Below, piece after piece: positions 45,884 to 54,886 of a stretch of 64,000 nt of DNA (the stretch's first letter is position 1; each line of letters begins with the position of its first letter). The notes beneath the pieces were generated by a model. It was given only the letters and a program-made list of their open reading frames with translations. It was not told where the DNA came from and made no database searches. This DNA comes from JAGNDO01 sp963704975 (lineage in GTDB: Bacteria > Chloroflexota > Anaerolineae > Caldilineales > Caldilineaceae), in NCBI GenBank assembly GCA_963704975.1, contig CAVPIK010000037.1, positions 3,186 through 67,185 on the forward strand, given 5' to 3'. Position numbers and translations under genes: made by a program.

Positions 45884-48016
45884 TTATGCCTCCGCCTGAT
45901 CGTGCGGGGGAAGGTATGCTGGGAAAGCCGGATCGGGTCGGGGCAAGACCATGCGGAAGATGCATCCGGCCCCTGGCTGATTTTCGACCTCGACACGACC
46001 CCCGTGGTGTTCGACGATGGCCTGAACCATGGGAAGCCCCAGCCCAAAGCCCGGCGTGGTGTGGGCCGCATCTTCCCGATAGAAGCGCTTGAAGATGTGG
46101 GGCAATGCATCCGGGGAGATGCCCGGACCGCTGTCTTGCACTTCGACCATGACGGTGTCAGGATTCCCCACTGTGCGCAAGGTAATCTGGCCGCCGGGTG
46201 ACGTGAAGGCGATGGCGTTCTTCAATAGCTCATGCAGGGCCTGGCTCAACCGTGCCGAGTCGAACGCAATATATGGCAGATTCGGGTCCGGGGCCAATTG
46301 CAGGGTCAGCCCCTTGTCCGCAACCTTCTCCTGTACAGTGGTGGCTTCCACGGCGATCAATTGGTTCAGATCGTTCGGCTGAATTGTGAAGGGCACGCCA
46401 CTGTCGATCTGTGTTATTTCGACCAGGAGCTCTACCAGGCGGTTGATGCCTGCCACCTGTTTGCTAATTTCCGCCAGTTTGCTTTGACGCTTGTCCGGAT
46501 CTGCCAGCTTCCCGATCAGGTAGGCATTGGACTGAATGATCGTAAGGGGCGTGCGGAACTCATGGGAAATCCCCAGGACGAACTGAGTCAGCAGCGCCAC
46601 GCGTTCCTGCTCCAGGGCCAGTTCAAACGCCCGTTCCGCAGCTCTCTTCTGTTCGGTGATATCGCTGAAGATACAGGCGAACTGGTTGGGTGCGGGCCGG
46701 AAGGCGTTGACCTGGAAATGCTTGTCCAACGCTCTGGCGTAGTTCTCAAAAGAGGCCGGTTCGCCCGTGAGGACTACCTGGCCGTACGTGTCGATCCAAT
46801 AGGCTTCGGTGCCGGGCAGCAGTTGCAACACGGTTTTGCCCAAAGTCTCTTGCGCCTTCAAGCCTGTCATGCGTTCGAAGGCGGGGTTGATGGTCAAATA
46901 GCGATAGTCGGTCGGATTCCCCTGGGGATCACAGATGATCTCGTGGAGCGCAAACCCGTCGTTCATCTCGCTGAACAACACGCGGTACTTCTCCTCGCTC
47001 TTGCGCAGAGCCTCCTCCCCCTGTTTGCGCTCGATGATATCGCGCTCAAGCTGTCGATTGGCCTTTGCCAGGTCGGCAGTGCGTCCGAGGACACGATCTT
47101 CCAGATCATCCCGTTCTTGACGCAAGGTGGCCGACATTTTGTTGAAGGCGATGGCCATCTCTCTCAACTCTTGGCCGAAGGGCATGGAAATTTGCTCGCC
47201 CAACCGATTCTCTTCGGTCGAGATCTGTTGCGCCTTGTCACGGATGACCGATAGGGGGGAAACAAGCAGACGCTGGCTGAGCCAGGCTTGGGCCAAGAAG
47301 AGAACGGCCAACAGGGTTATGAGCAGAGCGGATAGCTGCATAGAGAACCTGTTGACACTGGCATAGGCGGCGGCAAGAGGGATGCGAATGGACACCGCCG
47401 AGATGATTTGCCCTACCTCGCTCTCTCGGTGGAAACTGCGTTCCGCACCATAGTGGGCTACCAAGTCGGTGGGCGCCTGGCTGGGTTCCGAGTGGCAGCG
47501 CAGGCAGGACTCTTCCAGCACTTCCCCGGCCCGCAGATAGACCAGCGTCGGGACACCGTCTATCGTGCGCACGTAAGAGGTTGTGGTCAGATTTGGGTCT
47601 GTACGGAGCTGCTCAATAAATGCGATTTCGTCCCCATCTGCCTCGTTGTCGGGGTTGCGCGCATTCATCGCCGCATCTCTGATAAAATAGCCATCCGCAC
47701 TGAGTGTCTGAAAATCTCTGTCAATTTCGTGCACGGCATAGGTGGACGACATCCAACTGGGGTCGAAATAGTCATCTGATCGAAAGGGGGCAGTCCACTG
47801 AAAGAGGTTGGGTTTGAGGACATTTGAGAAGTAGGTATGGGTAGCCAGATTTCGGTCAAGCAGAATGCGTGCCTTTGCCTCTGCTTCAACCAGTGCATGT
47901 TGCCGCATCACGTTGTTGACTAGAACGACGGTCAGGATTGCGACGGCAAGGAACAACATGCCCGTTGTAGCACTAAGCCATGTGCTGATCTTGATCTTGG
48001 GGAATTCTTTTGTCAT
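45884..48016 (-). CDS. Sensor histidine kinase with periplasmic Tll0287-like (DUF3365) haem-type domain
   Basis: Membrane histidine kinase of 710 residues. TM1 (about 14-36), an extracytoplasmic domain to about 220 with LFQWTAPFRSDDYFDPSWMS and the c-type haem-binding CXXCH in EESCLRCHSEPSQAP (about 170), TM2 (LITLLAVLFLAQAWL), HAMP, a coiled region, PAS (EKYRVLFSEMNDGFALHEI; AFERMTGLKAQETLGK), HisKA with H in VLGISHEFRTPLTIIQ (about 485), and HATPase_c (LLKNAIAFTSPGGQ; VEVQDSGPGISP; GFGLGLPMVQAIVEHH). DUF3365 kinases are thought to sense redox state, gas or ligands through haem. No partner regulator is adjacent. The frame is intact. Confidence 0.92.
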   Translation of the reverse strand: MTKEFPKIKISTWLSATTGMLFLAVAILTVVLVNNVMRQHALVEAEAKARILLDRNLATHTYFSNVLKPNLFQWTAPFRSDDYFDPSWMSSTYAVHEIDRDFQTLSADGYFIRDAAMNARNPDNEADGDEIAFIEQLRTDPNLTTTSYVRTIDGVPTLVYLRAGEVLEESCLRCHSEPSQAPTDLVAHYGAERSFHRESEVGQIISAVSIRIPLAAAYASVNRFSMQLSALLITLLAVLFLAQAWLSQRLLVSPLSVIRDKAQQISTEENRLGEQISMPFGQELREMAIAFNKMSATLRQERDDLEDRVLGRTADLAKANRQLERDIIERKQGEEALRKSEEKYRVLFSEMNDGFALHEIICDPQGNPTDYRYLTINPAFERMTGLKAQETLGKTVLQLLPGTEAYWIDTYGQVVLTGEPASFENYARALDKHFQVNAFRPAPNQFACIFSDITEQKRAAERAFELALEQERVALLTQFVLGISHEFRTPLTIIQSNAYLIGKLADPDKRQSKLAEISKQVAGINRLVELLVEITQIDSGVPFTIQPNDLNQLIAVEATTVQEKVADKGLTLQLAPDPNLPYIAFDSARLSQALHELLKNAIAFTSPGGQITLRTVGNPDTVMVEVQDSGPGISPDALPHIFKRFYREDAAHTTPGFGLGLPMVQAIVEHHGGRVEVENQPGAGCIFRMVLPRPDPAFPAYLPPHDQAEA

Positions 48017-48310
48017 TTGGACTATCCTTCAGCAAGATTTCCGCCCATTCCATTTGACAGATAGCCAGAAATGTAGCTATTCGGTGGTCAAGGGGAGAGG
48101 GAATCGGGGAGTCTACCGATTTAGTTATCGGTAGGGAATACTTAATTTGTAAAGGAGTATGGCCCATCCCATGCCTCTGATCAATAGGCAAAATGGGTCA
48201 TTGGGGCCGCCCCCTCTGACCTCAGGCTCAACCGGAATGCGTGGGTCGGGCAAGGCCACTTGAGCCGACGCAATTTCCGCGTTTTTTGAGAAGCCATCCG
48301 CAACTTTCCT
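48017..48310. other. Divergent spacer between sensor kinase and S41 peptidase
   Basis: About 290 bases without a gene I can support. It is more A/T-rich near 48060-48160, with an imperfect GATTTAGTTATCGGTAGGG run and several weak promoter-like elements, but nothing firm. The promoter of the S41 gene starts at 48311. Confidence 0.4.
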
Positions 48311-48338
48311 TTGGTGTCCCCCTCCCCTGTGGTACAAT
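48311..48338 (+). promoter_or_regulatory. Promoter of the first S41 peptidase gene, leaderless layout
   Basis: TTGGTG (48311-48316), 16 bases, TACAAT (48333-48338). The start codon GTG is at 48346, seven bases after the -10 box, about where transcription should begin. No ribosome-binding site is visible, so the transcript may be leaderless. Confidence 0.5.
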
Positions 48339-48345
48339 CTCCTTT

Positions 48346-49572
48346 GTGAATAAAACCGTCCGCACGCTTCTCTCCCTAACTGTCACCCTGGCCTTCTTTG
48401 CCATCGCCTTTGCCTCCGGCTATGTGGTGCGGGGACGGGTGGACGCGTCGGCCCAGGCAACGGCCCACGCCGCCCTGGGCGGCAGCGCAGCCCAGGCAGA
48501 TTTGGGCGTCTATTGGCAGGCCTGGGAACTGCTGGACCGGGATTTCTACGGACCTCAGCCGGACCTGACCCAGCGCACCTATGGCTCCATCAAGGGGCTG
48601 GTGGCGGCGTTTGGTGACCGCTACACCTATTTTGTCGAGCCGGAGTCCCATCAACTGCAAAGCGACACCCTGCGGGGCAGCTTTGGCGGCATCGGGGCCT
48701 GGATCGACCAGGGCGAGACCGGCTATCTGCTGCGGCCCATGCGGGGCCAGCCCGCCGCCTTGGCCGGGGTGAAGGAGCGGGATCTATTGTTGAAGGTGGA
48801 CGATACCGCCATCACCCTGGATCTCTCCGCGGACGATGTGGTGGCCGTGGTGCGAGGCCCCATCGGCTCCGAAGTCTGCCTGACCGTGGAGCGCACGCCG
48901 GCCACGGACGCCACTCCGGAACCGTCCCAGCAACTGCGCCTGTGCATGGTGCGGGCCGAGATCCAGATCCCCAGCGTGGAATGGCGACTCCTGAACGACA
49001 CCCCCGAAACCGCTACAATTGGCTATATCCGCCACAGCAACTTCAGCGGACGCAGCGCCCAAGAGATGCGCCTGGCCGTGGAAGAGCTGTTGGCCCAGGG
49101 CGCGGATCGCTTCATCCTGGATCTGCGGGGCAACCCCGGTGGCCTGTTGGACGCCGCGGTGGAAGTCTCCGGCCTGTGGCTGGATGGCGGGGTGGTGCTG
49201 GTTGAGAAACATGCCAACGGCGACGAGCGCACCTTCGAGGCGGACGACGGGGATCTCTCCGAGGGGCGACCCTTGGTGGTGATCGTAGACGGGGGCAGCG
49301 CCAGCGCCAGCGAAATTGTGGCCGGGGCCTTGCAAGACCGAGACCGGGCCGTGCTGGTGGGCGAGCAGACCTTTGGCAAAGGCAGCGTGCAGTTGGTCCA
49401 CGAACTGGCCGACGCCAGCAGCCTCCACGTCACCACCGCCCGCTGGTACACGCCAGATCATCACGGCATCGACGGAGCCGGCCTCACCCCGGACGTGGTC
49501 ATCACCCCCGGCACGGATCCCCTGCCCGTGGCGATTGATGTGGTGCAGGAATTGACCGGGGATGGATTTTAG
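48346..49572 (+). CDS. S41 family C-terminal processing peptidase (copy 1)
   Basis: Extracytoplasmic serine/lysine peptidase of the CtpA/Tsp family. N-terminal membrane anchor (VTLAFFAIAFASGYVV), tail-binding helical part, PDZ (GSFGGIGAWIDQGETGYLL to ERDLLLKVDDTAITL), and the catalytic core with FILDLRGNPGGLLDAAVEV, the nucleophile Ser in DGGSASASEIVAGALQD and the general-base Lys in QTFGKGSVQLVHEL. It ends TARWYTPDHHGIDGAGLTPDVV. GTG 48346 is used. Length 408, frame intact. A second S41 gene follows after 87 bases of word repeat, so the pair arose by duplication. Confidence 0.93.
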   Translation: MNKTVRTLLSLTVTLAFFAIAFASGYVVRGRVDASAQATAHAALGGSAAQADLGVYWQAWELLDRDFYGPQPDLTQRTYGSIKGLVAAFGDRYTYFVEPESHQLQSDTLRGSFGGIGAWIDQGETGYLLRPMRGQPAALAGVKERDLLLKVDDTAITLDLSADDVVAVVRGPIGSEVCLTVERTPATDATPEPSQQLRLCMVRAEIQIPSVEWRLLNDTPETATIGYIRHSNFSGRSAQEMRLAVEELLAQGADRFILDLRGNPGGLLDAAVEVSGLWLDGGVVLVEKHANGDERTFEADDGDLSEGRPLVVIVDGGSASASEIVAGALQDRDRAVLVGEQTFGKGSVQLVHELADASSLHVTTARWYTPDHHGIDGAGLTPDVVITPGTDPLPVAIDVVQELTGDGF

Positions 49573-49610
49573 ATTTCCGATTTTAGATTGCGCTTCATCC
49601 ACAGCCGCCA

Positions 49611-49642
49611 CGCAACTGCACGCAACTCGCAACTCGCAACTC
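49611..49642 (+). repeat. CGCAACT word run between the two S41 genes
   Basis: Four iterations of CGCAACT/CGCAACTCG words stand in direct orientation just before the second S41 start. TTTCCGATTTTAGATT words lie upstream of them (49570-49590). No facing arm is present. Confidence 0.65.
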
Positions 49643-49659
49643 ATAACCAAAGAGACACC

Positions 49660-50952
49660 ATGACCTTTCAACCAAACGACAACCAGAACAACAACTTCTT
49701 CACCAGCCAGCGGGTGCTGATCGGCTGCATCGCTTTGGTGGTGCTGGCCGCGGCCTTTTTGGGCGGTACGGGCCTAGGCTTTGGCATTGGCCGCATCACG
49801 GCCAAAACCGCCACCCCGGACAGCCAAGCCGTCCAACCCGCCCCCTCGGCGGACGGAGCGGATGACACAACCGCCGCCCCTGCCCAGAACTTTGGCCTCT
49901 TTGATGAGGCCATGGGTCTCTTTTATCAGGACTTCTTCGGCCCTCTGCCCGCCACGCCAGATGCCAACTACGAGGCCATCAAGGGCGTGCTTTCCCTGAT
50001 CGACGACCCCAACACCTCCTTCCTGACCCCGTCTGAGGCGGAGTTCTTCCGCACCAGCATCCAGGGCACTTTCGAGGGCATTGGCGCCCGGGTGGCCTGG
50101 GACGAGGAGAACGAGGCGGTCAGGATCGTGGAGCCTTTCGAGAATCAACCGGCCTGGAAGGCGGGCATCCGGCGCAACGACCTGATCATCGCCATCAACG
50201 GCGAGCCGACCGCGGACATGAACCTGACCGAGGCCGTGGGCAAGATCCGCGGGGCCAAGGGCACGGAGGTCACCCTCACCCTGCGCCGGGAAGGCGAGGC
50301 CGACGACTTTGATGTGGTGGTGGTGCGGGATCAGATCGAGACCCCGGTGATCAGCACGGAGATGGTGGGGGCCGACGGCGACATCGCCTATGTGGAACTG
50401 ACCACCTTCAGCAACAACAGCGGACGGCTGGTGCGTCAGGCCGTGGAGGATGTGCTGGATCGCAACCCACGGGCCTTGATCTTTGATATGCGGGGCAACC
50501 CTGGCGGGCTGCTCAACGAAGCCATCAACGTGGCCAGCGTCTTCATGGAAAATGAGGATGTGCTGATCGAAAAGTTCTCCGACGGCACCCAGGAGATCTA
50601 CAAAACCCGGGACAACGCCGCCATCGACCCAGACCTGCCCCTGGTGGTCTTGGTCAACGAAGGCAGCGCCAGCGCCAGCGAGATCGTGGCCGGGGCCTTG
50701 CAGGATTCGGGCCGAGCCATTCTGATCGGCATGACTACCTTTGGCAAAGGCAGCGTGCAGCTTCCCCACACCCTCAGCGACGGCAGCATCATGCGGGTCA
50801 CCATTGCCCGCTGGTTCACCCCCAAGGACCGCACCATCGACGGCACGGGGCTGGACCCGGACATTCTGGTCGAGATCACAGACGCCCAATTCGAGGCCGG
50901 GGAAGATCCCCAACTGGAACGGGCGCTTCAATTCCTGGAAACCGGACAGTAA
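49660..50952 (+). CDS. S41 family C-terminal processing peptidase (copy 2)
   Basis: Paralogue of the preceding gene: membrane anchor (IGCIALVVLAAAFLGGTGLG), a Pro/Ala/Asp-rich linker, PDZ (SIQGTFEGIGARVAWDEENE; AGIRRNDLIIAINGEPTADM) and the catalytic core ALIFDMRGNPGGLLNEAINV, Ser in NEGSASASEIVAGALQDSG, Lys in TTFGKGSVQLPHTL. At 430 residues it has a full catalytic set, so both copies should be active. ATG 49660 follows AAAGAGAC. smpB begins four bases after its stop. Confidence 0.93.
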   Translation: MTFQPNDNQNNNFFTSQRVLIGCIALVVLAAAFLGGTGLGFGIGRITAKTATPDSQAVQPAPSADGADDTTAAPAQNFGLFDEAMGLFYQDFFGPLPATPDANYEAIKGVLSLIDDPNTSFLTPSEAEFFRTSIQGTFEGIGARVAWDEENEAVRIVEPFENQPAWKAGIRRNDLIIAINGEPTADMNLTEAVGKIRGAKGTEVTLTLRREGEADDFDVVVVRDQIETPVISTEMVGADGDIAYVELTTFSNNSGRLVRQAVEDVLDRNPRALIFDMRGNPGGLLNEAINVASVFMENEDVLIEKFSDGTQEIYKTRDNAAIDPDLPLVVLVNEGSASASEIVAGALQDSGRAILIGMTTFGKGSVQLPHTLSDGSIMRVTIARWFTPKDRTIDGTGLDPDILVEITDAQFEAGEDPQLERALQFLETGQ

Positions 50953-50956
50953 TCCT

Positions 50957-51442
50957 ATGGCCACAAAGAGCAAAGAGAGTGCGGCCAAAGGCCCCCGCAT
51001 CGTCGCCTCCAACCGCAAGGCCCACCACGATTTTCATATCGAAGAGACCGTCGAGGCCGGGATTCAACTCCTGGGCACGGAGATCAAGTCTGTGCGGGTG
51101 GGTCAGGTCAACCTGCGCGAGGGCTTTGTCCTGATCAAGGATGGGGAGGCGTGGCTGCGCCAGGTCCACATCGCCCAATATTCCCACGGCAACCGGGAGA
51201 ACCACGAAGAGACCCGGCCCCGCAAGTTGCTCCTCCACAAACGCCAGATCCAAGATCTGCACAGCGATGCCACCCAGCGCAACTGGACCATCATCCCCTT
51301 GCGCATGTACATCACCGAGAAGGGGCTGGCCAAAGTCGAGATCGCCCTGGCCCGAGGCAAGAAAAACTACGACAAACGCCAAGACATCGCCGACCGAGAC
51401 TCCAAGCGCGACATCCAACGGGCGCTGAAACAGCGGTATTAG
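50957..51442 (+). CDS. smpB: SsrA (tmRNA)-binding protein SmpB
   Basis: Delivers tmRNA to stalled ribosomes. Family text: IVASNRKAHHDFHIEETVEAG, LLGTEIKSVRVGQVNLREGF, ENHEETRPRKLLLHKRQIQD, IIPLRMYITEKGLAKVEIALARGKKNYDKR, and the basic C-terminal tail RQDIADRDSKRDIQRALK. Length 161, frame intact. It begins four bases after the S41 gene, an arrangement that links trans-translation with tail-specific proteolysis. No tmRNA gene was recognised in the window. Confidence 0.96.
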   Translation: MATKSKESAAKGPRIVASNRKAHHDFHIEETVEAGIQLLGTEIKSVRVGQVNLREGFVLIKDGEAWLRQVHIAQYSHGNRENHEETRPRKLLLHKRQIQDLHSDATQRNWTIIPLRMYITEKGLAKVEIALARGKKNYDKRQDIADRDSKRDIQRALKQRY

Positions 51443-51454
51443 CGTTCGAAAAGC

Positions 51455-51562
51455 AAAAAATAGAACACGGATTTGACGGATCGAACGGATTAAAAACGGA
51501 TCTTTTCAAAAAGAAAAATCCGTTTATATCCGTCAAATCCGTTCAATCTGTGTTCTATTTTT
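51455..51562. repeat. Word-type inverted repeat (ATCCGT words), second large copy
   Basis: The left arm (about 51455-51506) and right arm (about 51512-51562) are complementary with scattered mismatches; AATAGAACACGGATTTGACG faces the word run ending TCTGTGTTCTATTT. It shares a 28-base piece with the copy at 37379-37486. It lies between smpB and the yigZ-like gene. Confidence 0.8.
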
Positions 51563-51577
51563 GTTTCCGGAGGATCT

Positions 51578-52195
51578 ATGACCGAAGCACGCTACCCCAT
51601 CCCCGCCGCCCAACACCGCACCGAGGAAGAAATCCGCCGCAGCCGCTTCATCACCACCCTGGCCCACGCGCCCACGGTGGAGGATGCCCGCGCCGTCATC
51701 GCCGATGTCAGCCGGGAGTTTGGGGACGCCAGCCACAACTGCTGGGCCTATGTGGTCGGGCCGCCGGGCAACACGGCCCAGGTGGGCATGAGCGACGACG
51801 GCGAGCCCCACGGCACCGCCGGACGGCCCATGCTCACCGTCCTCCTCCACAGCGGCGTGGGGGAGATCGTCGCCGTGGTCACCCGCTATTTTGGCGGCAC
51901 GTTGTTGGGAAAAGGCGGCTTGGTCAAGGCGTACAGCGGCGGGGTGCAATATGCCCTGGAAACCCTGCCCCTGGGCGAGCGGGTGGAGAAAGCTCACCTG
52001 CACCGTGGTCATCGACTACGCCAGCATCACCCTCTTTCCAGCGCCTGTCTGCCCGATTTCGAGGTGGAGAGTTCCTGGACGAAGTCTACGCCGCGGACGT
52101 GACCTATCGGCTCGAACTCCCCGCCGCCGGCTTTGACGGATTCAGCGAAGCGGTGATCAGCCTCACCAACGGGCAGGCGTTGATCGAGGTGGTAA
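51578..52195 (+). CDS. YigZ/IMPACT family protein (frameshifts in C-terminal half)
   Basis: UPF0029/IMPACT-fold protein of unknown enzymatic role. Diagnostic text: IRRSRFITTLAHAPTVEDAR, FGDASHNCWAYVV, SDDGEPHGTAGRPMLTVL, IVAVVTRYFGGTLLGKGGLVKAYSGGVQYAL. The C-terminal ferredoxin-like half (TCTVVIDYASITLFQRLSAR, then FLDEVYAADVTYRLELPA and VISLTNGQALIEV) is spread over other frames with breaks near 51988 and 52040. The true stop is uncertain; 52195 assumes one more shift to a TAA at 52193. It converges on the ligase gene with almost no gap. Confidence 0.82.
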
Positions 52196-52212
52196 CCATG
52201 ATAATCTCCACC

Positions 52213-54647
52213 TCACTCCACCCTGTCGACCCATACCGCTGGGCCAACTCCCTTCGCAGAATCTTGCCGATGAAGCTGCGGGGAAACGCGTCCACAAAGA
52301 TCACCATGCGGGGAACCAATTCCGGGGGCAGACGGCGGCGGCAGTAGGCCATCACCGTCTCGCTGGTGGTGCCGTCCTTGCCCGTGGAGATGAAGGCGAT
52401 GGGCTGGTTGGCGATGGCCACCACCGCCGCCTCCTGCACCTGGGGGATTTCGTATAGCACCTCTTCGATGTCCCGGGGGAAGGCGGGCGGCCCCATCTCT
52501 TTGTCGGGATACCACATGTCCGCCCGCCGGGCCACCAGGCGGAAGTAGCCGTCCTCGTCCATCTGGGCCACGTCCCCGGTGTGCAGCCAGCCCGCCGGCG
52601 TCGATCACCTGGGCCGTGGCCGCCTTGTCCCGCCAATAGCCCGCCATCACCTGGGGACCCCGCACGGCCAGTTCCCCAATCTGCCCCGGCTCCACCTCTT
52701 TTTTCGACGACAGATCCAAAATACACGCCTCGGTGGACGGCAGGGGGATGCCGATGCTGCCCACTTTGCGCAGCCCGCCCAGGGGATTGGCGTGGGTCAC
52801 CGGCCCGGCCTCGGTCAGCCCGTAGCCCTCCACCAGCCGCCCCCGGGTCAGCTTCTCGAAGGACTCCTGCACCTCCACGGGCAGGGGCGCGGAGCCGCTG
52901 ATGCACGCCTTGATGGAGTCGATGCCATATTTGCGCACCCCCGGATAGTTGTTGATGGCCATGTACATGGCCGGCACGCCGGGGAAGATGGTCGGCTGCT
53001 CCCGCTTGATGGTCTCCAACAGATCGGTCAGATCAAAGGTGGGCTTGAGGATCAGGGTGGCCCCCAGGGCGATGGGCACGTTGAGGGCCGTGGTCAGCCC
53101 GTAGCTGTGGGAAAAGGCCAGCACGCACAGGAAGATCTCCTTGCCCTCCACGGCTTCGGGCATCCACTGGCGGATCTGCATGGTGTTGGCCACCAGATTG
53201 CGGTGGGTGAGCATGACCCCCTTGGGCAGCCCCGTGGTGCCGCCGGTGGATTGGATCACGGCCAGGGCGGTCGGGTCCACGTTGACCTCCGGCGAGCTTT
53301 CCGGCGCGGAGCCCAGCAGGGCATCGAACCGATGGAAGTGCCAGTCGGCCCGCCCTTGGACGGTTGGCGGCTCGGCCCCCACCAAAACCAGATGCGCCAG
53401 CTTCACCTGGGCGGGCATCTGGGCCACCATGCCCAAGCCCCTGGCGTCGGTCACCAGCACATGGGCCTGGAGGCCGGCCTGCTGTCGGGCCATCAGATCC
53501 GGCGTCACCTCCGGCGGGGCAAAGGCCACCACGCCCCCGGCTTTCAGCGTGCCAAAGTAGGCGATCACCGCCTCCGGGCGAGTTGGGCAACATCAGGGCC
53601 ACCCGATCCCCCGGCTGCAAGCCCAGGCCCAGCATGGCGTTGGCCCAGCGGTTGACCGCCTTGTTCAACTGGGCATAGGTCATGCGCTGATCCCCGGCCA
53701 GCAACGCCACCCGGTTGGGAAAGCGGCGCACGGCAGAGCGCAGCAGCCGATGGACGGGGATCTGCGGAATGGCCGCCGTGTAGGGCACGGTCTGTTCGTA
53801 GTTGTCCAGCCAGGGCCGCTCCTGGCGCAGGGTGGCCCGGCTCTGCTGGGTGCCGGCCACGGTCTGCTGCCGCCAGGTGCGGGTGGCCTCGCCGGACAGA
53901 AAGCGCTCCAAGGCCCGGTTGACCGCGTCCCGCCGCTCCAACATCACCATGTGGCCCGAGGTGCCCACATCCACATCCTCGGCCCCTGGAATCGCCCGGG
54001 CCACCTCCTCAAACAGGGGTTTCTCGAACAGAAAATCCCAGTGGCCCCGGATCACCAGGGCGGGCATGGTCAGACCCCGGAAGAGGCTCCACCCGTTCCA
54101 TTGGGACAAATTGTTGGCATACCAGGCTTTGAGGACATGAAACGGGGCATGGAGCCAGGTTTTGGCAAAGGGTTGCGCCAGCCGCAGCACGTTGAGGGGC
54201 AAGTTGAGGCCAAAGCGCAGGGCAGGGCTCAGGCGAAACTCCCCGGCGGACGCAATCAACACCAGCCGCTCCACCCGTTCGGGATGCTCGGCGGCAAACT
54301 GGGAGACCACCGCGCCGCCAAAGGAGTGGCCCAACAGCACGCACGGCTCGTCAACGCCCAAAATGTCCAGCGCCCGGAGCAGATCCCCCTGGATCTCGTC
54401 CATGCTGTAGCGGCCCACGGGCCGATCCGACCGCCCATGCCCCCGCAGATCCAGGGCCACCACCCGGTTGGCCAGGGCAAAATGGGCCAATTGATAGCCG
54501 CCACTGGGTCGCCTGTCCGCCAAAGCCATGCACAAAAACCAGGGTGCGCAAAGGTCGGTCCGGCGCAATGTCGATGGCCGAGAGGCGAATGCGGGGCGCT
54601 TCCGACGTGCGCACCTCGCGCCGGTAAAGTTCCAGATCGATTTCCAT
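52213..54647 (-). CDS. Fusion of alpha/beta-hydrolase and acyl-CoA ligase (several frameshifts)
   Basis: One protein of about 810 residues. Residues about 1-265 are an alpha/beta-hydrolase: oxyanion text FVHGFGGQATQW, nucleophile Ser in VLLGHSFGGAVVSQF (about 109), acid Asp in RGHWDFLFEKPLF and His in VGTSGHMVMLE. From about 300 a complete AMP-forming ligase follows: MTYAQLNKAVNRWANAMLGL, the P-loop STGGTTGLPKGVMLTHRNLV, IFPGVPAMYMAINN, EGYGLTEAGPVTHANPLGG, RRADMWYPDKEM and the catalytic Lys in SFIGKILRRELAQ. The junction (RALERFLSG through NYEQTVPYTAAIPQ) is one uninterrupted frame, so the fusion is real. Breaks lie near 54495, 53580, 52600 and 52235. The ligase is FadD-like; a lipid-salvage role is inferred. 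Confidence 0.88.
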
Positions 54648-54886
54648 GTGGCTCTCCGCTGGGTGGGATGATAGGTTGGGGTGTTGAACTGGGGTGGGCT
54701 GGATTATAGCCCGCCCCGGTTTCGCCGTCAAACGGCTTGGATTTGACCACTTTTTTCCGGCATTGAACCCTTTCCCCGTCCGTGCTACAATAGGCCCTCA
54801 CTTTGCCCGACGCTTCACGTTTTACGCCCCACGCCCCGCTTCACAGCCAAAATGCCAAAGAAGCACCCACCAAAGGAGAGAAAACC

